Part shown: piece by piece, positions 8,259 through 17,402 of the stretch
How positions within the stretch are numbered: the first letter of the stretch is position 1
Layout of the letters: every line of letters starts with the position of its first letter
DNA from: Bradyrhizobium japonicum USDA 6
Lineage (GTDB): Bacteria > Pseudomonadota > Alphaproteobacteria > Rhizobiales > Xanthobacteraceae
Length of the DNA: 64,000 bases
Reading direction: 5' to 3'
Assembly: GCF_000284375.1 (NCBI RefSeq)
Contig: NC_017249.1
Location: forward strand, 5,744,001-5,808,000
The notes under the pieces: generated by a model
The model's database searches: none
What the model was told of the DNA's origin: nothing
The model's input: the letters and a program-made list of their open reading frames with translations, nothing else
Made by a program: the position numbers and the translations under genes

Positions 8259-8862
8259 CTGCAAAACTCCTTGTTTGGATGATCGCGCCCGGCATCCGCA
8301 TCGGCTGCCGATGCCAGGGCCGCTCGTAACACCAGAGATCGGGCTGGAAGCTCGGAACGGGGTCAAATCCCGTCGCCTTCATGATGTCGCGTCCGGCCAC
8401 GGTTGACGGCTGCGCATAGCAATCCGCGCCACGAAACCTTACTTGACGCAGATGAGCAGCGGCCTTGCCCAGACCAGCGATACCTCGGCCCGTCGCCGCG
8501 ATCGCCCAGATGTAGATCGCGGCAACCTCTTCCTTCGCGGAAGCGAGATAGCGCGTCTCGGGTGCGGTCAGGCAGATCTCGTCGAGCAGCAGCGCGTCAT
8601 GTCCGCGGTCGTTGAGGAACAAGAAGGCCATGCCGCCGACCAGATTGCCCTTGCGACTGAACGTCAGGATGCTCTGAGGATCGAACGTGAAATATCGCGC
8701 AAGCTCTGCCGTTCCGATCTGCACACCCGGCACCAGCCGGTGCGCCATTTCGGAAAGCGCAGCAATTTCGGAAGATTGCGCACATCGGACATCGACGTCC
8801 GGACTGAGCGGCAAAGCATCGAAATCATGCCTTGCGGCAAAGGAGCCCCTTTCCATACTCAT
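8245..8862 (-). CDS. GNAT-like acyltransferase-fold protein
   Basis: A 205-residue protein with weak GNAT character. A strand-turn segment GNLVGGMAFLFLNDRGHDAL is followed by a helix-rich middle with IYIWAIAATGRGIAGLGKA, which sits where an acyl-CoA pyrophosphate loop would be. The C-terminal GFDPVPSFQPDLWCYERPW is typical of the last strands of GNAT folds. The start is ATG 8862 (the second methionine at 8856 is also possible). First gene of the three-gene unit divergent from the LysR gene, with 104 bp between them. The fold assignment is inference from pattern; the reaction is unknown. Confidence 0.6.
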   Translation of the reverse strand: MSMERGSFAARHDFDALPLSPDVDVRCAQSSEIAALSEMAHRLVPGVQIGTAELARYFTFDPQSILTFSRKGNLVGGMAFLFLNDRGHDALLLDEICLTAPETRYLASAKEEVAAIYIWAIAATGRGIAGLGKAAAHLRQVRFRGADCYAQPSTVAGRDIMKATGFDPVPSFQPDLWCYERPWHRQPMRMPGAIIQTRSFADARH

Positions 8863-8947
8863 GTCACCCCTCTATCGTTCGAGGATTTAGTGCCCCGCTA
8901 TGACGACGAGCTTAGCGGTTGGGGATCTGGCGTATGCAGCAGTTATT

Positions 8948-8976
8948 GCACCGGGGTGCTGCTTTGATGCAGCACC
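8948..8976. promoter_or_regulatory. Overlapping inverted repeats at the LysR start codon
   Basis: GGTGCTGC (8955-8962) and GCAGCACC (8969-8976) form a perfect 8-bp inverted repeat whose 6-base centre contains the first two bases of the ATG at 8967. GCACC (8948-8952) is a third copy of the same arm. It could be the LysR autoregulatory site or an mRNA hairpin over the start region. Confidence 0.45.
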
Positions 8977-9974
8977 GTGAAGAAGCCCTGGACGCGTCCT
9001 GGGACGATTTGAAACTCTTTTTAGCTTGCGCAAAATATAAAAGTTTCCGCAACGCGGCCGAAGAACTCGGCCTCACCTCCACCACGCTGATGCGCAGGAT
9101 CGACCGGCTCGAAGAGAGCATCGACTGCAAGCTGTTCCTGCGCGACCAGAGCGGACTGACGCTCAGCGATGAAGGCACTGCGATGATCGCCGACGTCGCG
9201 CATATGGAGCGTCATGCCTTCAACGTCTTCCGGCGTGCCTCGCGATCGTCGAACGACACGTCAGGCACCGTGCGCGTCGCGGTGACGGAAGGCCCCGGCA
9301 ATTTCTGGATCCTGCCGCGGCTGATCGATTTCCAGAAGACCTATCGCAAGATCACCGTCGATCTGCGCTGCGCGATGGAGCAGGCCGACGTCGCCCGGCT
9401 TGAATCCGACATCGCGATCCAGCTCGAGCCGCCGACCAATCCCGACCTGATCGTCGCCAAGCTCGGCCGCCTGCACATCTATCCCTTCGTCTCCAGGGAA
9501 TACGAGAACCTCTACGGCGTGCCGGCGTCCCTCGCCGAGCTGAAGAACCATCGCATCATCAAGCAGAGCGCGCCGCAGGTCGACGACGGCGCCTACGCGC
9601 GCGTGCTTGGACTGAAGTCGCTCGAAGGCATCGTCGGGATCAAGACCAACTCCTCGGTCGGCGTGCTCTATGCGGTGGAGCGCGGCGCCGGCATCGGCTT
9701 CCTGCCGACCGTGTCGATCGCGCTCGGCGCACCGCTTGTTGCCGTCGATCTGGGCGTCAGCCACCACGCCGATCTCTGGCTCACCTATCACAAGGAATTC
9801 CGCGACTCCGAGCGCCACAAGATCGTGGTCGACTGGCTGAAGAAGATCTTCGATGCCAAGACCCATCCCTGCTTCCGCGACGAGTTCATCCATCCGAGCG
9901 CGCTGGTGCCGATGATGACGGCCGCGCGCGAGGGTTTTGGGCTAACGGGCTATGTCGCGGCAACGCCGACTTAG
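8967..9974 (+). CDS. LysR-family transcriptional regulator
   Basis: A 335-residue LysR protein. The winged HTH lies at about residues 12-70 and contains FRNAAEELGLTSTTLMRRID and LEESIDCKLFLRDQSGLTLS. The substrate-binding domain follows (GTVRVAVTEGPGNFWILPRL onward) and the C-terminus is slightly longer than usual. The ATG at 8967 gives the standard N-terminal spacing; a TTG at 8919 would add 16 residues across the palindrome. Divergent from the GNAT/isochorismatase-like unit, which is the classical LysR arrangement, so those three genes are its likely targets. Confidence 0.88.
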   Translation: MQHREEALDASWDDLKLFLACAKYKSFRNAAEELGLTSTTLMRRIDRLEESIDCKLFLRDQSGLTLSDEGTAMIADVAHMERHAFNVFRRASRSSNDTSGTVRVAVTEGPGNFWILPRLIDFQKTYRKITVDLRCAMEQADVARLESDIAIQLEPPTNPDLIVAKLGRLHIYPFVSREYENLYGVPASLAELKNHRIIKQSAPQVDDGAYARVLGLKSLEGIVGIKTNSSVGVLYAVERGAGIGFLPTVSIALGAPLVAVDLGVSHHADLWLTYHKEFRDSERHKIVVDWLKKIFDAKTHPCFRDEFIHPSALVPMMTAAREGFGLTGYVAATPT

Positions 9975-9992
9975 GCGAAGGTGGCACTTCGC
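9975..9992. terminator. Short hairpin in a 20-bp convergent gap
   Basis: GCGAAG (9975-9980) and CTTCGC (9987-9992) flank a 6-base loop exactly between the LysR stop and the convergent autotransporter stop. There is no T tract on either side, so this is a weak bidirectional terminator candidate. Confidence 0.35.
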
Positions 9993-9994
9993 GC

Positions 9995-11148
9995 TCACCA
10001 TCTGTATTCGAAGCCGACCGTGCCCTGGTGCGACGTCAGCTCGTTGCGGAACTTGCCGTCATAGTTGATGTAGAGCCGCGCGACGCTGGTGAGGCTGAGC
10101 GAGGCCGAGGCGCCGGCATCCATGCCGTAACGGCCCTCCCCGATGCCGGGAACGACGATGCTCTGGGTTCCCAGGCTGACCTGCACCGATCCCAGGTTCT
10201 GGTAGAAATTGTCGACGAACTTGCCATAGGCCGACAGGTCCAGGACCTTCTGGTCGTAGATGAAGTAGCGCCCGATCTCCGCGCCGATCATCACGCGTGC
10301 GCGTGAGAGTGCCGTGGAGCCGACGTCCAATGGATCGAGCCCTCCGGCCTCCTGGAACGCAGCGCTGGTGGCGCGCACATATTCGAGCGCGCCCTTTGGC
10401 ACGATGCGCATCTGGTCCTTGGTCCAGTAGTAGCTGATCTCGGTCAGGCCACCGTCGATCGCGGCACGATAACCCGCGGTCGCAAGACCAACGCCGGTGT
10501 CCCTGCTGGAACGGACCTTGCCGAAACCGTGCACCACCGCGAACGCCCAGGTCCACGGCCCCTTGTCGACCGAGCCGTTGAAACCGATTTGCGTCAGGTC
10601 GAGCGTCGCCGACTGCAGCGCCAGCGGCACGTCGATGTCGGTATGACTCTGGTCGACGGAGAAGCCGAGATTGACGCCCGGCGCGACCCGCGCGCCGAAG
10701 CCGGCAACGCCGCCAATGGTCTTGCGCTTGTCGCCGACGAAATCGCCTTGCGCATCGGTCCGGACCGAGATGCCGTAGCCTTCGAACCAGGTGCGGTAGC
10801 GCGGATCCTCCGTGGTCGCCGAGGCGCCGCCCCACCGGGATTGGTGCGCGATGCACGGTTGACGCCGCCGGAGGCCTGGTTGCCGAGCCGCTCCAGGAAA
10901 TTGGAGCCAAGATTGAGCGCGCTGTTGCCGGCTGACAAATCGTAATTGGTCGCGGTCGGCATGGGGGTCGGTGACGGCGTGGGTGTCGGGGTCGGGGTCG
11001 GCGTGGGCGTCGGACTCTGCGCGAAGGATGATGTCGCCGACATCATCACGACCAGTACAAGCGCCATGACGAGCGCAGCCGCGATCCGGCGCACACGGCC
11101 CAGCCCGACTGTCTGCCGTGTCCCGGAGAGCTGCAGGGCGCAGCGCAT
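9995..11148 (-). pseudogene. Autotransporter outer-membrane beta-barrel protein, frameshifted
   Basis: An exported protein with a C-terminal autotransporter beta-barrel. The N-terminal frame starts at ATG 11148 and gives a signal peptide (AALVMALVLVVMMSATSSFA-Q), a Pro-Thr repeat (PTPTPTPTPTPTPSPTP) and a linker with NYDLSAGNSALNLGSNFLE. After NRASRTNPGG the frame is lost at a run of four C (+ strand 10830-10833). The barrel then continues one frame over from GGASATTEDPRYRTWFEGYG to the terminal GFEYRW, with the alternating pattern and aromatic last residue of the family. One extra base in the run would give a 384-residue protein. There is almost no passenger, so the product would be a short surface-exposed stalk plus barrel. 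Confidence 0.8.
10962..11016. repeat. Pro-Thr coding microsatellite
   Basis: A degenerate hexanucleotide run (+ strand GGGGTCGG/GGCGTGGG units) encodes the alternating Pro-Thr stretch after the autotransporter signal peptide. Such runs can change length by slippage, here in frame. Confidence 0.6.
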
Positions 11149-11520
11149 GACGACCAATCCCGAAGCAAAGTGGCGGAGCGCAAAAATGCAACACGAACGG
11201 CGCGCGCCTGCGGCGATTTGTGCCGAACTGCCACGCAGGGTCAACCGGTTGGCGCGCTGGAGCGGGGCTATTGCCTCGATTGTGGTTCTCTTGCCACAGG
11301 TCGCAAATAGCAGACAGCGACACCCGCCGCGATCTTGAAAGCCGTGCACCGCTTGCTAACGCGCGAATTTCATGTTGCAATATTGGACACAATCGGAATT
11401 GGCCGCTCGGCTGTGCGTTTCGCGACATTGAGACTCGAACAGACTACCGGAAGCCCGTTTGTGGCGTGGCACGCGAAACTGCGGCCGCGTCTTTTTTCTA
11501 TCTAGTGGAGGAGATGAGCG

Positions 11521-11727
11521 ATGCCGCAAAAGGGCACCGTCAAATGGTTCAACCCGACCAAGGGCTATGGGTTCATCAAGCCGAACGGCAGCGATAAGGA
11601 CGTGTTCGTCCATATCTCGGCCGTCGAGCGCGCCGGACTCTCGACCCTTAATGAGAACCAGGTGGTTGAATACGACCTCGTGGAGAACCGCGGCAAAGCA
11701 TCCGCGGAGAACCTCAAGGTCTCCTGA
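11521..11727 (+). CDS. cspA: Cold-shock domain protein
   Basis: A 68-residue single-domain RNA/DNA-binding protein of the CspA family, which melts RNA structures at low temperature or serves as a general RNA chaperone. RNP1 is visible as KGYGFIKP (residues 14-21) and RNP2 as DVFVHIS (about 28-34); the N-terminus PQKGTVKWFNPTKG is diagnostic. It begins at ATG 11521 after GTGGAGGAGATG, with a clear ribosome site and an upstream untranslated region of unknown length. A strong hairpin terminator follows. It is monocistronic and convergent with purN. Alphaproteobacteria carry many csp paralogues, so the exact paralogue name is uncertain. Confidence 0.93.
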   Translation: MPQKGTVKWFNPTKGYGFIKPNGSDKDVFVHISAVERAGLSTLNENQVVEYDLVENRGKASAENLKVS

Positions 11728-11764
11728 TTTCTCTCAAAGCTTCGCGCGAGAGATCATGACGATG

Positions 11765-11792
11765 CCCCCGGCTCTGCCGGGGGATTTTGTTT
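11765..11792 (+). terminator. Rho-independent terminator after cspA
   Basis: A perfect 8-bp stem CCCCCGGC (11765-11772) with GCCGGGGG (11776-11783) closes a 3-base loop and is followed by ATTTTGTTT. It lies about 38 bp after the cspA stop. The complementary strand lacks a good T tract next to the stem, so it mainly serves cspA. Confidence 0.85.
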
Positions 11793-11821
11793 GGGAAGAC
11801 GAAACACGGTGCGACGGCGCT

Positions 11822-12475
11822 TCAGCGCACCACCGGCGACACCAGGAAATTCTCCGAGGGCCCGCTACCCGCCGTCTTGCACACATCGCCCTCGATCCGG
11901 ACCTTGCCGGTCGCAAGCAGCCGTAGCGCCTCCGGATAGATGCGGTGTTCGACTTCGAGGATGCGCTCCGACAGCGTAGCGCCCGTGTCGTGGTCGCTGA
12001 CGGGAACCGCGCCTTGCATCACGATCGGGCCGGCATCGGTCTCGGGGATGACGAAGTGCACTGTCGCGCCAGACAGTTTGACGCCGGCCCGCAAAGCCTG
12101 ACCATGCGGGTCCAAACCAGGGAACGACGGCAGCAGCGAGGGATGGATGTTGAGCATCCGCCCGTACCAGGCCTTGGTGAACTCGGCCGTGAACAAACGC
12201 ATGAAGCCGCCGAGACAGATCAGCTCGATGCCGTGCTGGTCCAGCGCGGCCTGCAGCAGCTTTTCGAAGCCGGCGCGGTCCTTGCCGAACGGCTTGCTCT
12301 CGATCACCAGCGTGTTGACGCCGCTTGCCTTGGCCCGTTCGAGGCCCACCGCATCGGCCTTGTTCGAGATGACGAGCGAGATTTCCGCCGGAAACTCCGC
12401 CGCAGCAGCGGCCCTGATCAGCGCGGACATGTTGGAGCCGCGGCCGGAGATCAGGATCGCGACGCGGCGCTTCAT
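11822..12475 (-). CDS. purN: Phosphoribosylglycinamide formyltransferase
   Basis: The third step of de novo purine synthesis: transfer of the formyl group from 10-formyl-tetrahydrofolate to GAR. The protein is 217 residues. RRVAILISGRGSNMSALI at the start binds the phosphoribosyl group. The folate-site motif LAGFMRL appears as CLGGFMRLFTAEF near residue 90. The catalytic region reads GRMLNIHPSLLPSFPGLDPH, with Asn and His of the active site, and the loop aspartate lies in FVIPETDAGPIV. I chose ATG 12475; an ATG at 12490 overlapping the purM stop as TGATG is also possible and adds five residues. Second gene after purM, clearly co-transcribed. Confidence 0.93.
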   Translation of the reverse strand: MKRRVAILISGRGSNMSALIRAAAAAEFPAEISLVISNKADAVGLERAKASGVNTLVIESKPFGKDRAGFEKLLQAALDQHGIELICLGGFMRLFTAEFTKAWYGRMLNIHPSLLPSFPGLDPHGQALRAGVKLSGATVHFVIPETDAGPIVMQGAVPVSDHDTGATLSERILEVEHRIYPEALRLLATGKVRIEGDVCKTAGSGPSENFLVSPVVR

Positions 12476-12489
12476 CACAGCGCCAGTCA

Positions 12490-13563
12490 TCACAGTGCCA
12501 GGTCAAGGTGGCCGTTATAGACGACGCGGTGCTCGCCCTCGGCCGGAATCACGGTACCGAGCTGCGCCACCGTCTCACCGGCATCGCTGAAGACCTGCGC
12601 GACCTGATCGACCTTGTCCGGCTCGACGATCACGATCATGCCGATGCCGCAGTTGAAGGTGCGCAGCATCTCGAGCTCGGCGATGCCAGCTTGGGCAGCC
12701 AGCCATTTGAACACCGGCAGCACCGGCAGGCGCGCCAGATCGATGCCGACGCCGAGATGATTTGGCAGCACGCGCGGAATGTTGTCGGTAAAGCCGCCGC
12801 CGGTGATGTGGGCGAGCCCCTTCACCGCACCGGTCTCGCGGATCGCACGCAGGCAGGATTTGACGTAGAGCCGCGTCGGCGTCAGCAGCGCGCCGCCGAG
12901 CGTCATGACCGGCGCGAACGGGGCCGGCGCCTCGAAGCTGAGGCCGGACTGCTCGACGATCTTGCGCACCAGCGAGAAGCCGTTGGAGTGCACGCCGGAC
13001 GAGGCTAGGCCGATCACGGCATCGCCTGCGGCGATGTCCTTGCGCGGCAACAAGGTACCGCGCTCCGCGGCGCCGACGGCAAAACCGCCGAGGTCGTAGT
13101 CGCCGTCCTTGTAGAGGCCGGGCATCTCGGCAGTCTCGCCCCCGATCAGGGCGCAGCCGGATTCGCGGCAGCCTTCGGCGACACCGGCGACGATCGCGGC
13201 GGTGGCCTCCGGGTCGAGCTTGCCGCAGGCGAAATAGTCGAGGAAGAACAACGGCTCGGCGCCCTGCACCACGAGGTCGTTGACGCTCATGGCGACGAGG
13301 TCGATGCCGATCCCGCCATGCAGGCCGGTCTCGATCGCGATCTTGACCTTGGTGCCGACGCCGTCGGTCGCGGCGACCAGGACGGGGTCCTTGAAACCGG
13401 CCGCCTTGAGGTCGAACAGGCCGCCGAAGCCGCCGATCTCGGCGTCGGCGCCGGGCCGCGCGGTGGCGCGCACCATCGGCTTGATCAGATCGACCAGGCG
13501 GTTGCCCGCGTCGATATCAACGCCTGAATCGGCGTAAGTGAGGCCGTTTTTGCGGTCGGTCAT
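12490..13563 (-). CDS. purM: Phosphoribosylformylglycinamidine cyclo-ligase (AIR synthase)
   Basis: Catalyses the ATP-dependent ring closure of FGAM to AIR in purine synthesis. The 357 residues begin [20 protein letters not shown], the conserved start of the family. ATP/phosphate-binding segments [16 protein letters not shown] and [15 protein letters not shown] follow, and the C-terminal half has [19 protein letters not shown]. The length is typical. An upstream in-frame methionine at 13623 would add 20 non-conserved residues and is not preferred. Its stop abuts the start of purN. Confidence 0.95.
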   Translation of the reverse strand: MTDRKNGLTYADSGVDIDAGNRLVDLIKPMVRATARPGADAEIGGFGGLFDLKAAGFKDPVLVAATDGVGTKVKIAIETGLHGGIGIDLVAMSVNDLVVQGAEPLFFLDYFACGKLDPEATAAIVAGVAEGCRESGCALIGGETAEMPGLYKDGDYDLGGFAVGAAERGTLLPRKDIAAGDAVIGLASSGVHSNGFSLVRKIVEQSGLSFEAPAPFAPVMTLGGALLTPTRLYVKSCLRAIRETGAVKGLAHITGGGFTDNIPRVLPNHLGVGIDLARLPVLPVFKWLAAQAGIAELEMLRTFNCGIGMIVIVEPDKVDQVAQVFSDAGETVAQLGTVIPAEGEHRVVYNGHLDLAL

Positions 13564-13717
13564 GCCCGATTTCCAGTGGGTTTGCGGCTGGTTACGTCGA
13601 ATTCCGGGGACGCGCAATGGCAAGCGTGGCGCCCCGCCCTATACTATGTAGATATCAACCGGTTCAGCCTTCAAACGGGCCGGATTCGAGGTCAGGCCGG
13701 GTGCCGGGAAGCGCCGC

Positions 13718-14260
13718 GTGAGTATTCCGAATATCATTACCTTGGGCCGCATCATGCTGGTCCCGATCATCGTCTGGGCCATCGTGTCGAGCCAAATGGA
13801 GGTGGCGTTCGCCGTCTTCCTGATCGCTGGCATCAGCGACGCCGTGGACGGGTTCCTGGCCAAGCGATTCAACATGACCAGCGAGCTCGGCGCCCTGCTC
13901 GATCCGCTCGCCGACAAGGCCCTGCTGGTCTCGATCTACCTGTCGCTCGGTATCTGGGGCGACATTCCCCGTTGGATCGTGATCCTGGTGGTCTCGCGCG
14001 ACATCATGATCGTCGCCGCCGTGATCGTGTCCTGGCTGTTCGACAAGCCGGTCGAGATGAAGCCGTCGAAGGTGTCGAAGCTCAACACCGCCGCCCAGGT
14101 CGCCTATGCGGCGCTGGTGCTGGCCTCCCTCGCCTTCGGCTTCAAACCGGCGCCCTATGATATGATCCTGATGGGCCTCGTCACGATCTTCACGCTCTCG
14201 TCCGTGTCGCTCTATCTCGTCGAGTGGCTGCGGCACATGAGCACGATCGAAGCCAAGTAG
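13718..14260 (+). CDS. pgsA: CDP-diacylglycerol-glycerol-3-phosphate 3-phosphatidyltransferase
   Basis: An integral membrane enzyme that makes phosphatidylglycerol phosphate from CDP-DAG and glycerol 3-phosphate, the first committed step to PG and cardiolipin. The 180 residues hold the CDP-alcohol phosphatidyltransferase signature, split as SDAVDGFLAKRF and LGALLDPLADKAL (residues about 46-70), with all four aspartates. Several hydrophobic helices follow. The GTG start at 13718 gives the standard MSIPNIITLGRI N-terminus. It is divergent from purM and followed by hdaA on the same strand. Family members with other head groups exist, but length and the N-terminus favour PgsA. Confidence 0.9.
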   Translation: MSIPNIITLGRIMLVPIIVWAIVSSQMEVAFAVFLIAGISDAVDGFLAKRFNMTSELGALLDPLADKALLVSIYLSLGIWGDIPRWIVILVVSRDIMIVAAVIVSWLFDKPVEMKPSKVSKLNTAAQVAYAALVLASLAFGFKPAPYDMILMGLVTIFTLSSVSLYLVEWLRHMSTIEAK

Positions 14261-14372
14261 CACGGTCGAGGCCAATTGAACCGGGATGCGGCCCCGCAAA
14301 AGGCCAACTCCCGCTCGATGACGTCGAATCTCTTCAAACGAAGCCGGCGTGCCGGCACGGAGCACAGCAAGC

Positions 14373-15050
14373 GTGGCAGGCCGCGTTCATCCCCGACAAT
14401 TGGCATTCTCGCTTCCGCACGCGGAAAGCCTCAGCCGGGACAATTTTCTCGAAGGCCCCGCCAACGAAGCCGGTCTTGCCCTCATCGATGCCTGGCCGGA
14501 ATGGCCGAACCGGATCATGTGGCTGGCCGGCCCGGAAGGAAGCGGCAAGAGCCATCTCGCCGCGATCTGGGCCGAGGCTTCCGGCGCCCGCTCGACCACG
14601 GCCAGTGGGCTGACCGCCGAAAACGTCCCGGGCGCGCTCGCCACCGGCGCGCTGGTGGTCGAGGACCTCAAGGCAAAAGAGTTCGACGAGCGGGCCCTGT
14701 TTCATCTGATGAACCTCGCCCGCGAGGATGGGGCCTACCTGCTCTTCACCGGCCGCGAGGTACCGGCGTCGCTCGAGATCGAGCTGCGCGACCTGCGGTC
14801 GCGGTTGCGTGCGGTGCCTGTGATCTCGCTGCTGCCGCCCGACGACCAGCTCTTCCGCGGCCTGATCGTCAAGTTCTGCGCCGACCGCCAGCTCAGCGTG
14901 GATGAGAGCGTGGTCAGCTACCTCGCCACCCGCCTGGAGCGGTCCTCGGCGGCCGCACGGGAGGCTGTGCAGCTGCTCGACAGCGAGGCCCTGCGCCTCG
15001 GTCGCCCCGTCACGCGGGCGCTGGCCGCCGAGCTGCTTCGGGACGCCTGA
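14373..15050 (+). CDS. hdaA: DnaA-related regulatory protein (HdaA-like)
   Basis: A truncated DnaA-like AAA+ protein lacking the DNA-binding domain IV; in alphaproteobacteria HdaA promotes hydrolysis of DnaA-bound ATP and limits re-initiation. It shows the clamp-contact region RQLAFSLPHAESL near the N-terminus, Walker A LAGPEGSGKSHLAAIW, a degenerate Walker B (ALVVEDLKAKEFDE) and an arginine-rich sensor-2 region with RLERSSAAAREAVQLLD. Start taken as GTG 14373 (sequence MAGRVHPRQL); a GTG at 14349 would add eight residues. Position directly before ppk, as I recall for related genomes, supports the call. Confidence 0.85.
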   Translation: MAGRVHPRQLAFSLPHAESLSRDNFLEGPANEAGLALIDAWPEWPNRIMWLAGPEGSGKSHLAAIWAEASGARSTTASGLTAENVPGALATGALVVEDLKAKEFDERALFHLMNLAREDGAYLLFTGREVPASLEIELRDLRSRLRAVPVISLLPPDDQLFRGLIVKFCADRQLSVDESVVSYLATRLERSSAAAREAVQLLDSEALRLGRPVTRALAAELLRDA

Positions 15051-15104
15051 CCCCTCCACGCCGGCTCCAAGGCCGCTTGACGCGGCGCGGCGGCGGAACA
15101 TCAA

Positions 15105-15122
15105 TGTCATCGAAACGTCATC
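15105..15122 (+). promoter_or_regulatory. Pho-box-like direct repeat before ppk
   Basis: TGTCATC (15105-15111), GAAA, CGTCATC (15116-15122) has the 7-4-7 layout of PhoB half-sites (CTGTCAT-like), about 58 bp upstream of the ppk start. Polyphosphate kinase is a known Pho-regulon member in several bacteria. Confidence 0.6.
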
Positions 15123-15179
15123 GGACTAACACATGCTCCCGCCGGTTTTGCGCATAAGTCGCAAATTGGGGCGAACTGG

Positions 15180-17387
15180 ATGGATCGACTTCTGATGGAC
15201 TCTGCGCAAGCTGTTGAAATTAAAGAAAAAGCCCCGGAGACCGAGGGGCTGCCGGCGATTGCCTCTAGTCCCGAGCGCTTCATCAATCGCGAGCTCTCCT
15301 GGCTGCACTTCAACCGCCGCGTCCTGGAGGAAGCGGTCAATCCCAGCCACCCCATGCTGGAGCGGGTGCGATTCCTGTCGATTTCAGCGAATAACCTCGA
15401 CGAGTTCTTCATGGTTCGCGTCGCGGGCATCAAGGCCCAGGTGCGCGAAGGCATTGCCGAGCGCGCTCCCGATGGCCTGACGCCGTCCGAGCAGCTCGCG
15501 CTGATCAATCGCACCGTCTCACAGCTCGCCTCCGACCAGCAGGCAATCTGGCGCGACCTGCGCGGCACGCTGGCCGACGTCGGTATCGCGCTGGTCGACG
15601 GCAAGGATGTCACCAAGGCGGAACGGACCTGGATCGAGGACTACTTCCTCAACAACGTGTTCCCGCTACTGACCCCGCTCGCGATCGATCCTGCCCACCC
15701 CTTCCCGTTCATTCCGAGCCTCGGCTTCACCATCGCGCTCCAGCTCACGCGCGCCGCCGACGGCAAGCAGATGAACGCCCTGATCCGCATGCCCGGCAAG
15801 ATCGACCGCTTCATCCGGTTGCCGGCCGAGGGCAAGGTCGTCCGGCTGATCTCGCTCGAGCAGGCGACCGGGCTGTTCATCAACCGCCTGTTCCCCGGCT
15901 ACAATCTCCACGGCCAGGGCGCCTTCCGCATCATCCGCGACTCCGAGCTCGAAATCGAGGAAGAGGCCGAAGACCTCGTCCGCCTGTTCGAGACCGCACT
16001 GAAGCGCCGCCGCCGCGGGTCGGTGATCCGGCTAGAGATCGACGCCAAGATGCCGGAGGAGCTGCGCAGCTTCGTGCAGCATGCGCTGTCGGCCGCCGAC
16101 GACGAGATCTTCCTGGTCGACGGCGTGCTCGCCATGAACGAGCTCTCGCAGCTCACCCGCCTCGACCGGCCCGATCTCGAATTCACCCCTTACGTGCCGC
16201 GCCATCCCGAGCGCGTGCGCGAGCATGGCGGCGACATCTTCGCCGCGATCCGGCAGAAGGACCTCGTCGTCCATCATCCCTACGAATCCTTCGACGTGGT
16301 CGTGCAGTTCCTGCAGCAGGCCGCCCGCGATCCCGATGTCGTCGCGATCAAGCAGACGCTCTACCGCACCTCCAACAACTCCCCGATCGTGCGCACGCTG
16401 GCGGAAGCCGCCGAAGCCGGCAAGTCCGTCACCGCGTTGATCGAATTGAAGGCGCGCTTCGACGAGGAGGCCAACATCCGCTGGGCGCGCGACCTCGAAC
16501 GCGCCGGCGTGCAGGTCGTCTACGGCTTCCTCGAACTGAAGACGCACGCGAAGCTCTCGATGGTGGTGCGCCGCGAGGGCGGCGGCCTCACCACTTACGT
16601 CCACACCGGCACCGGCAATTATCACCCCGTCACCGCACGCATCTACACCGACCTCTCCTACTTCACCTCGGATCCGACCATCGGCCGCGACGCCGCGCGC
16701 GTGTTCAACTTCATCACCGGTTATGCCGCGCCGAGCGACCTGGAAAAGATGGCGGTGTCGCCGCTGACGTTGCGCAAGCGCATCATCGAGCACATCCAGG
16801 GCGAGACCGCGCATGCGCGGCATGGCCGTCCCGGCGCGGTCTGGATGAAGATGAATGCGCTGGTCGACCCCGACATCATCGACGCGCTCTATGAGGCCTC
16901 GCAAGCCGGCGTCCAGGTCGAGCTCGTCGTGCGCGGCATCTGCTGCCTCAGGCCCGGCATCCCAGGCCTGTCGGAGAACATCCGCGTCAAGTCGATCATC
17001 GGGCGCTTCCTGGAACACGGCCGAATCTACTGTTTCGGCATGGGCCAGGGCCTGCCGAGCGCGAAAGCGGCTGTGTATATCTCCTCGGCAGACATGATGC
17101 CGCGCAACCTCGACCGCCGCGTCGAGGTGCTGTGTCCGCTGCAAAATCCCACGGTGCATCAGCAGGTTCTCGAACAGATCATGGTCGCGAATCTGAAGGA
17201 CAATGAGCAGAGCTGGCAATTGTTGCCGGACGGGTCCTCGACGCGTATGAAGGCCACGAAGGGCGAGGAGCCTTTCAACGTCCACAACTACTTCATGACA
17301 AATCCGAGTCTATCTGGCCGTGGAAAGTCGCTCAAGGAATCCTCGCCGCGCCGTCTCACGCGCCGTAATGAACGTCATCAGTCTTGA
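15180..17387 (+). CDS. ppk: Polyphosphate kinase 1
   Basis: Reversible synthesis of inorganic polyphosphate from ATP at the membrane periphery. The 735 residues include the N domain starting [19 protein letters not shown] (about residues 34-52), the head domain with [16 protein letters not shown], and the two C-terminal phospholipase D-like domains. The phosphorylated histidine is in [17 protein letters not shown] (around residue 475), with [15 protein letters not shown] before it and [17 protein letters not shown] after it. Start ATG 15180; a second ATG at 15195 is possible. Followed 15 bp later by ppx, the polyphosphatase, in the common ppk-ppx pair, and preceded by a Pho-box-like repeat. 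Confidence 0.96.
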   Translation: MDRLLMDSAQAVEIKEKAPETEGLPAIASSPERFINRELSWLHFNRRVLEEAVNPSHPMLERVRFLSISANNLDEFFMVRVAGIKAQVREGIAERAPDGLTPSEQLALINRTVSQLASDQQAIWRDLRGTLADVGIALVDGKDVTKAERTWIEDYFLNNVFPLLTPLAIDPAHPFPFIPSLGFTIALQLTRAADGKQMNALIRMPGKIDRFIRLPAEGKVVRLISLEQATGLFINRLFPGYNLHGQGAFRIIRDSELEIEEEAEDLVRLFETALKRRRRGSVIRLEIDAKMPEELRSFVQHALSAADDEIFLVDGVLAMNELSQLTRLDRPDLEFTPYVPRHPERVREHGGDIFAAIRQKDLVVHHPYESFDVVVQFLQQAARDPDVVAIKQTLYRTSNNSPIVRTLAEAAEAGKSVTALIELKARFDEEANIRWARDLERAGVQVVYGFLELKTHAKLSMVVRREGGGLTTYVHTGTGNYHPVTARIYTDLSYFTSDPTIGRDAARVFNFITGYAAPSDLEKMAVSPLTLRKRIIEHIQGETAHARHGRPGAVWMKMNALVDPDIIDALYEASQAGVQVELVVRGICCLRPGIPGLSENIRVKSIIGRFLEHGRIYCFGMGQGLPSAKAAVYISSADMMPRNLDRRVEVLCPLQNPTVHQQVLEQIMVANLKDNEQSWQLLPDGSSTRMKATKGEEPFNVHNYFMTNPSLSGRGKSLKESSPRRLTRRNERHQS

Positions 17388-17402
17388 TCCGGGATCGAGG
17401 AC

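Noticed and set aside
8919..8966. Upstream TTG start of the LysR gene
   Set aside because: It would add 16 residues translated through the palindrome, before the normal LysR N-terminus.
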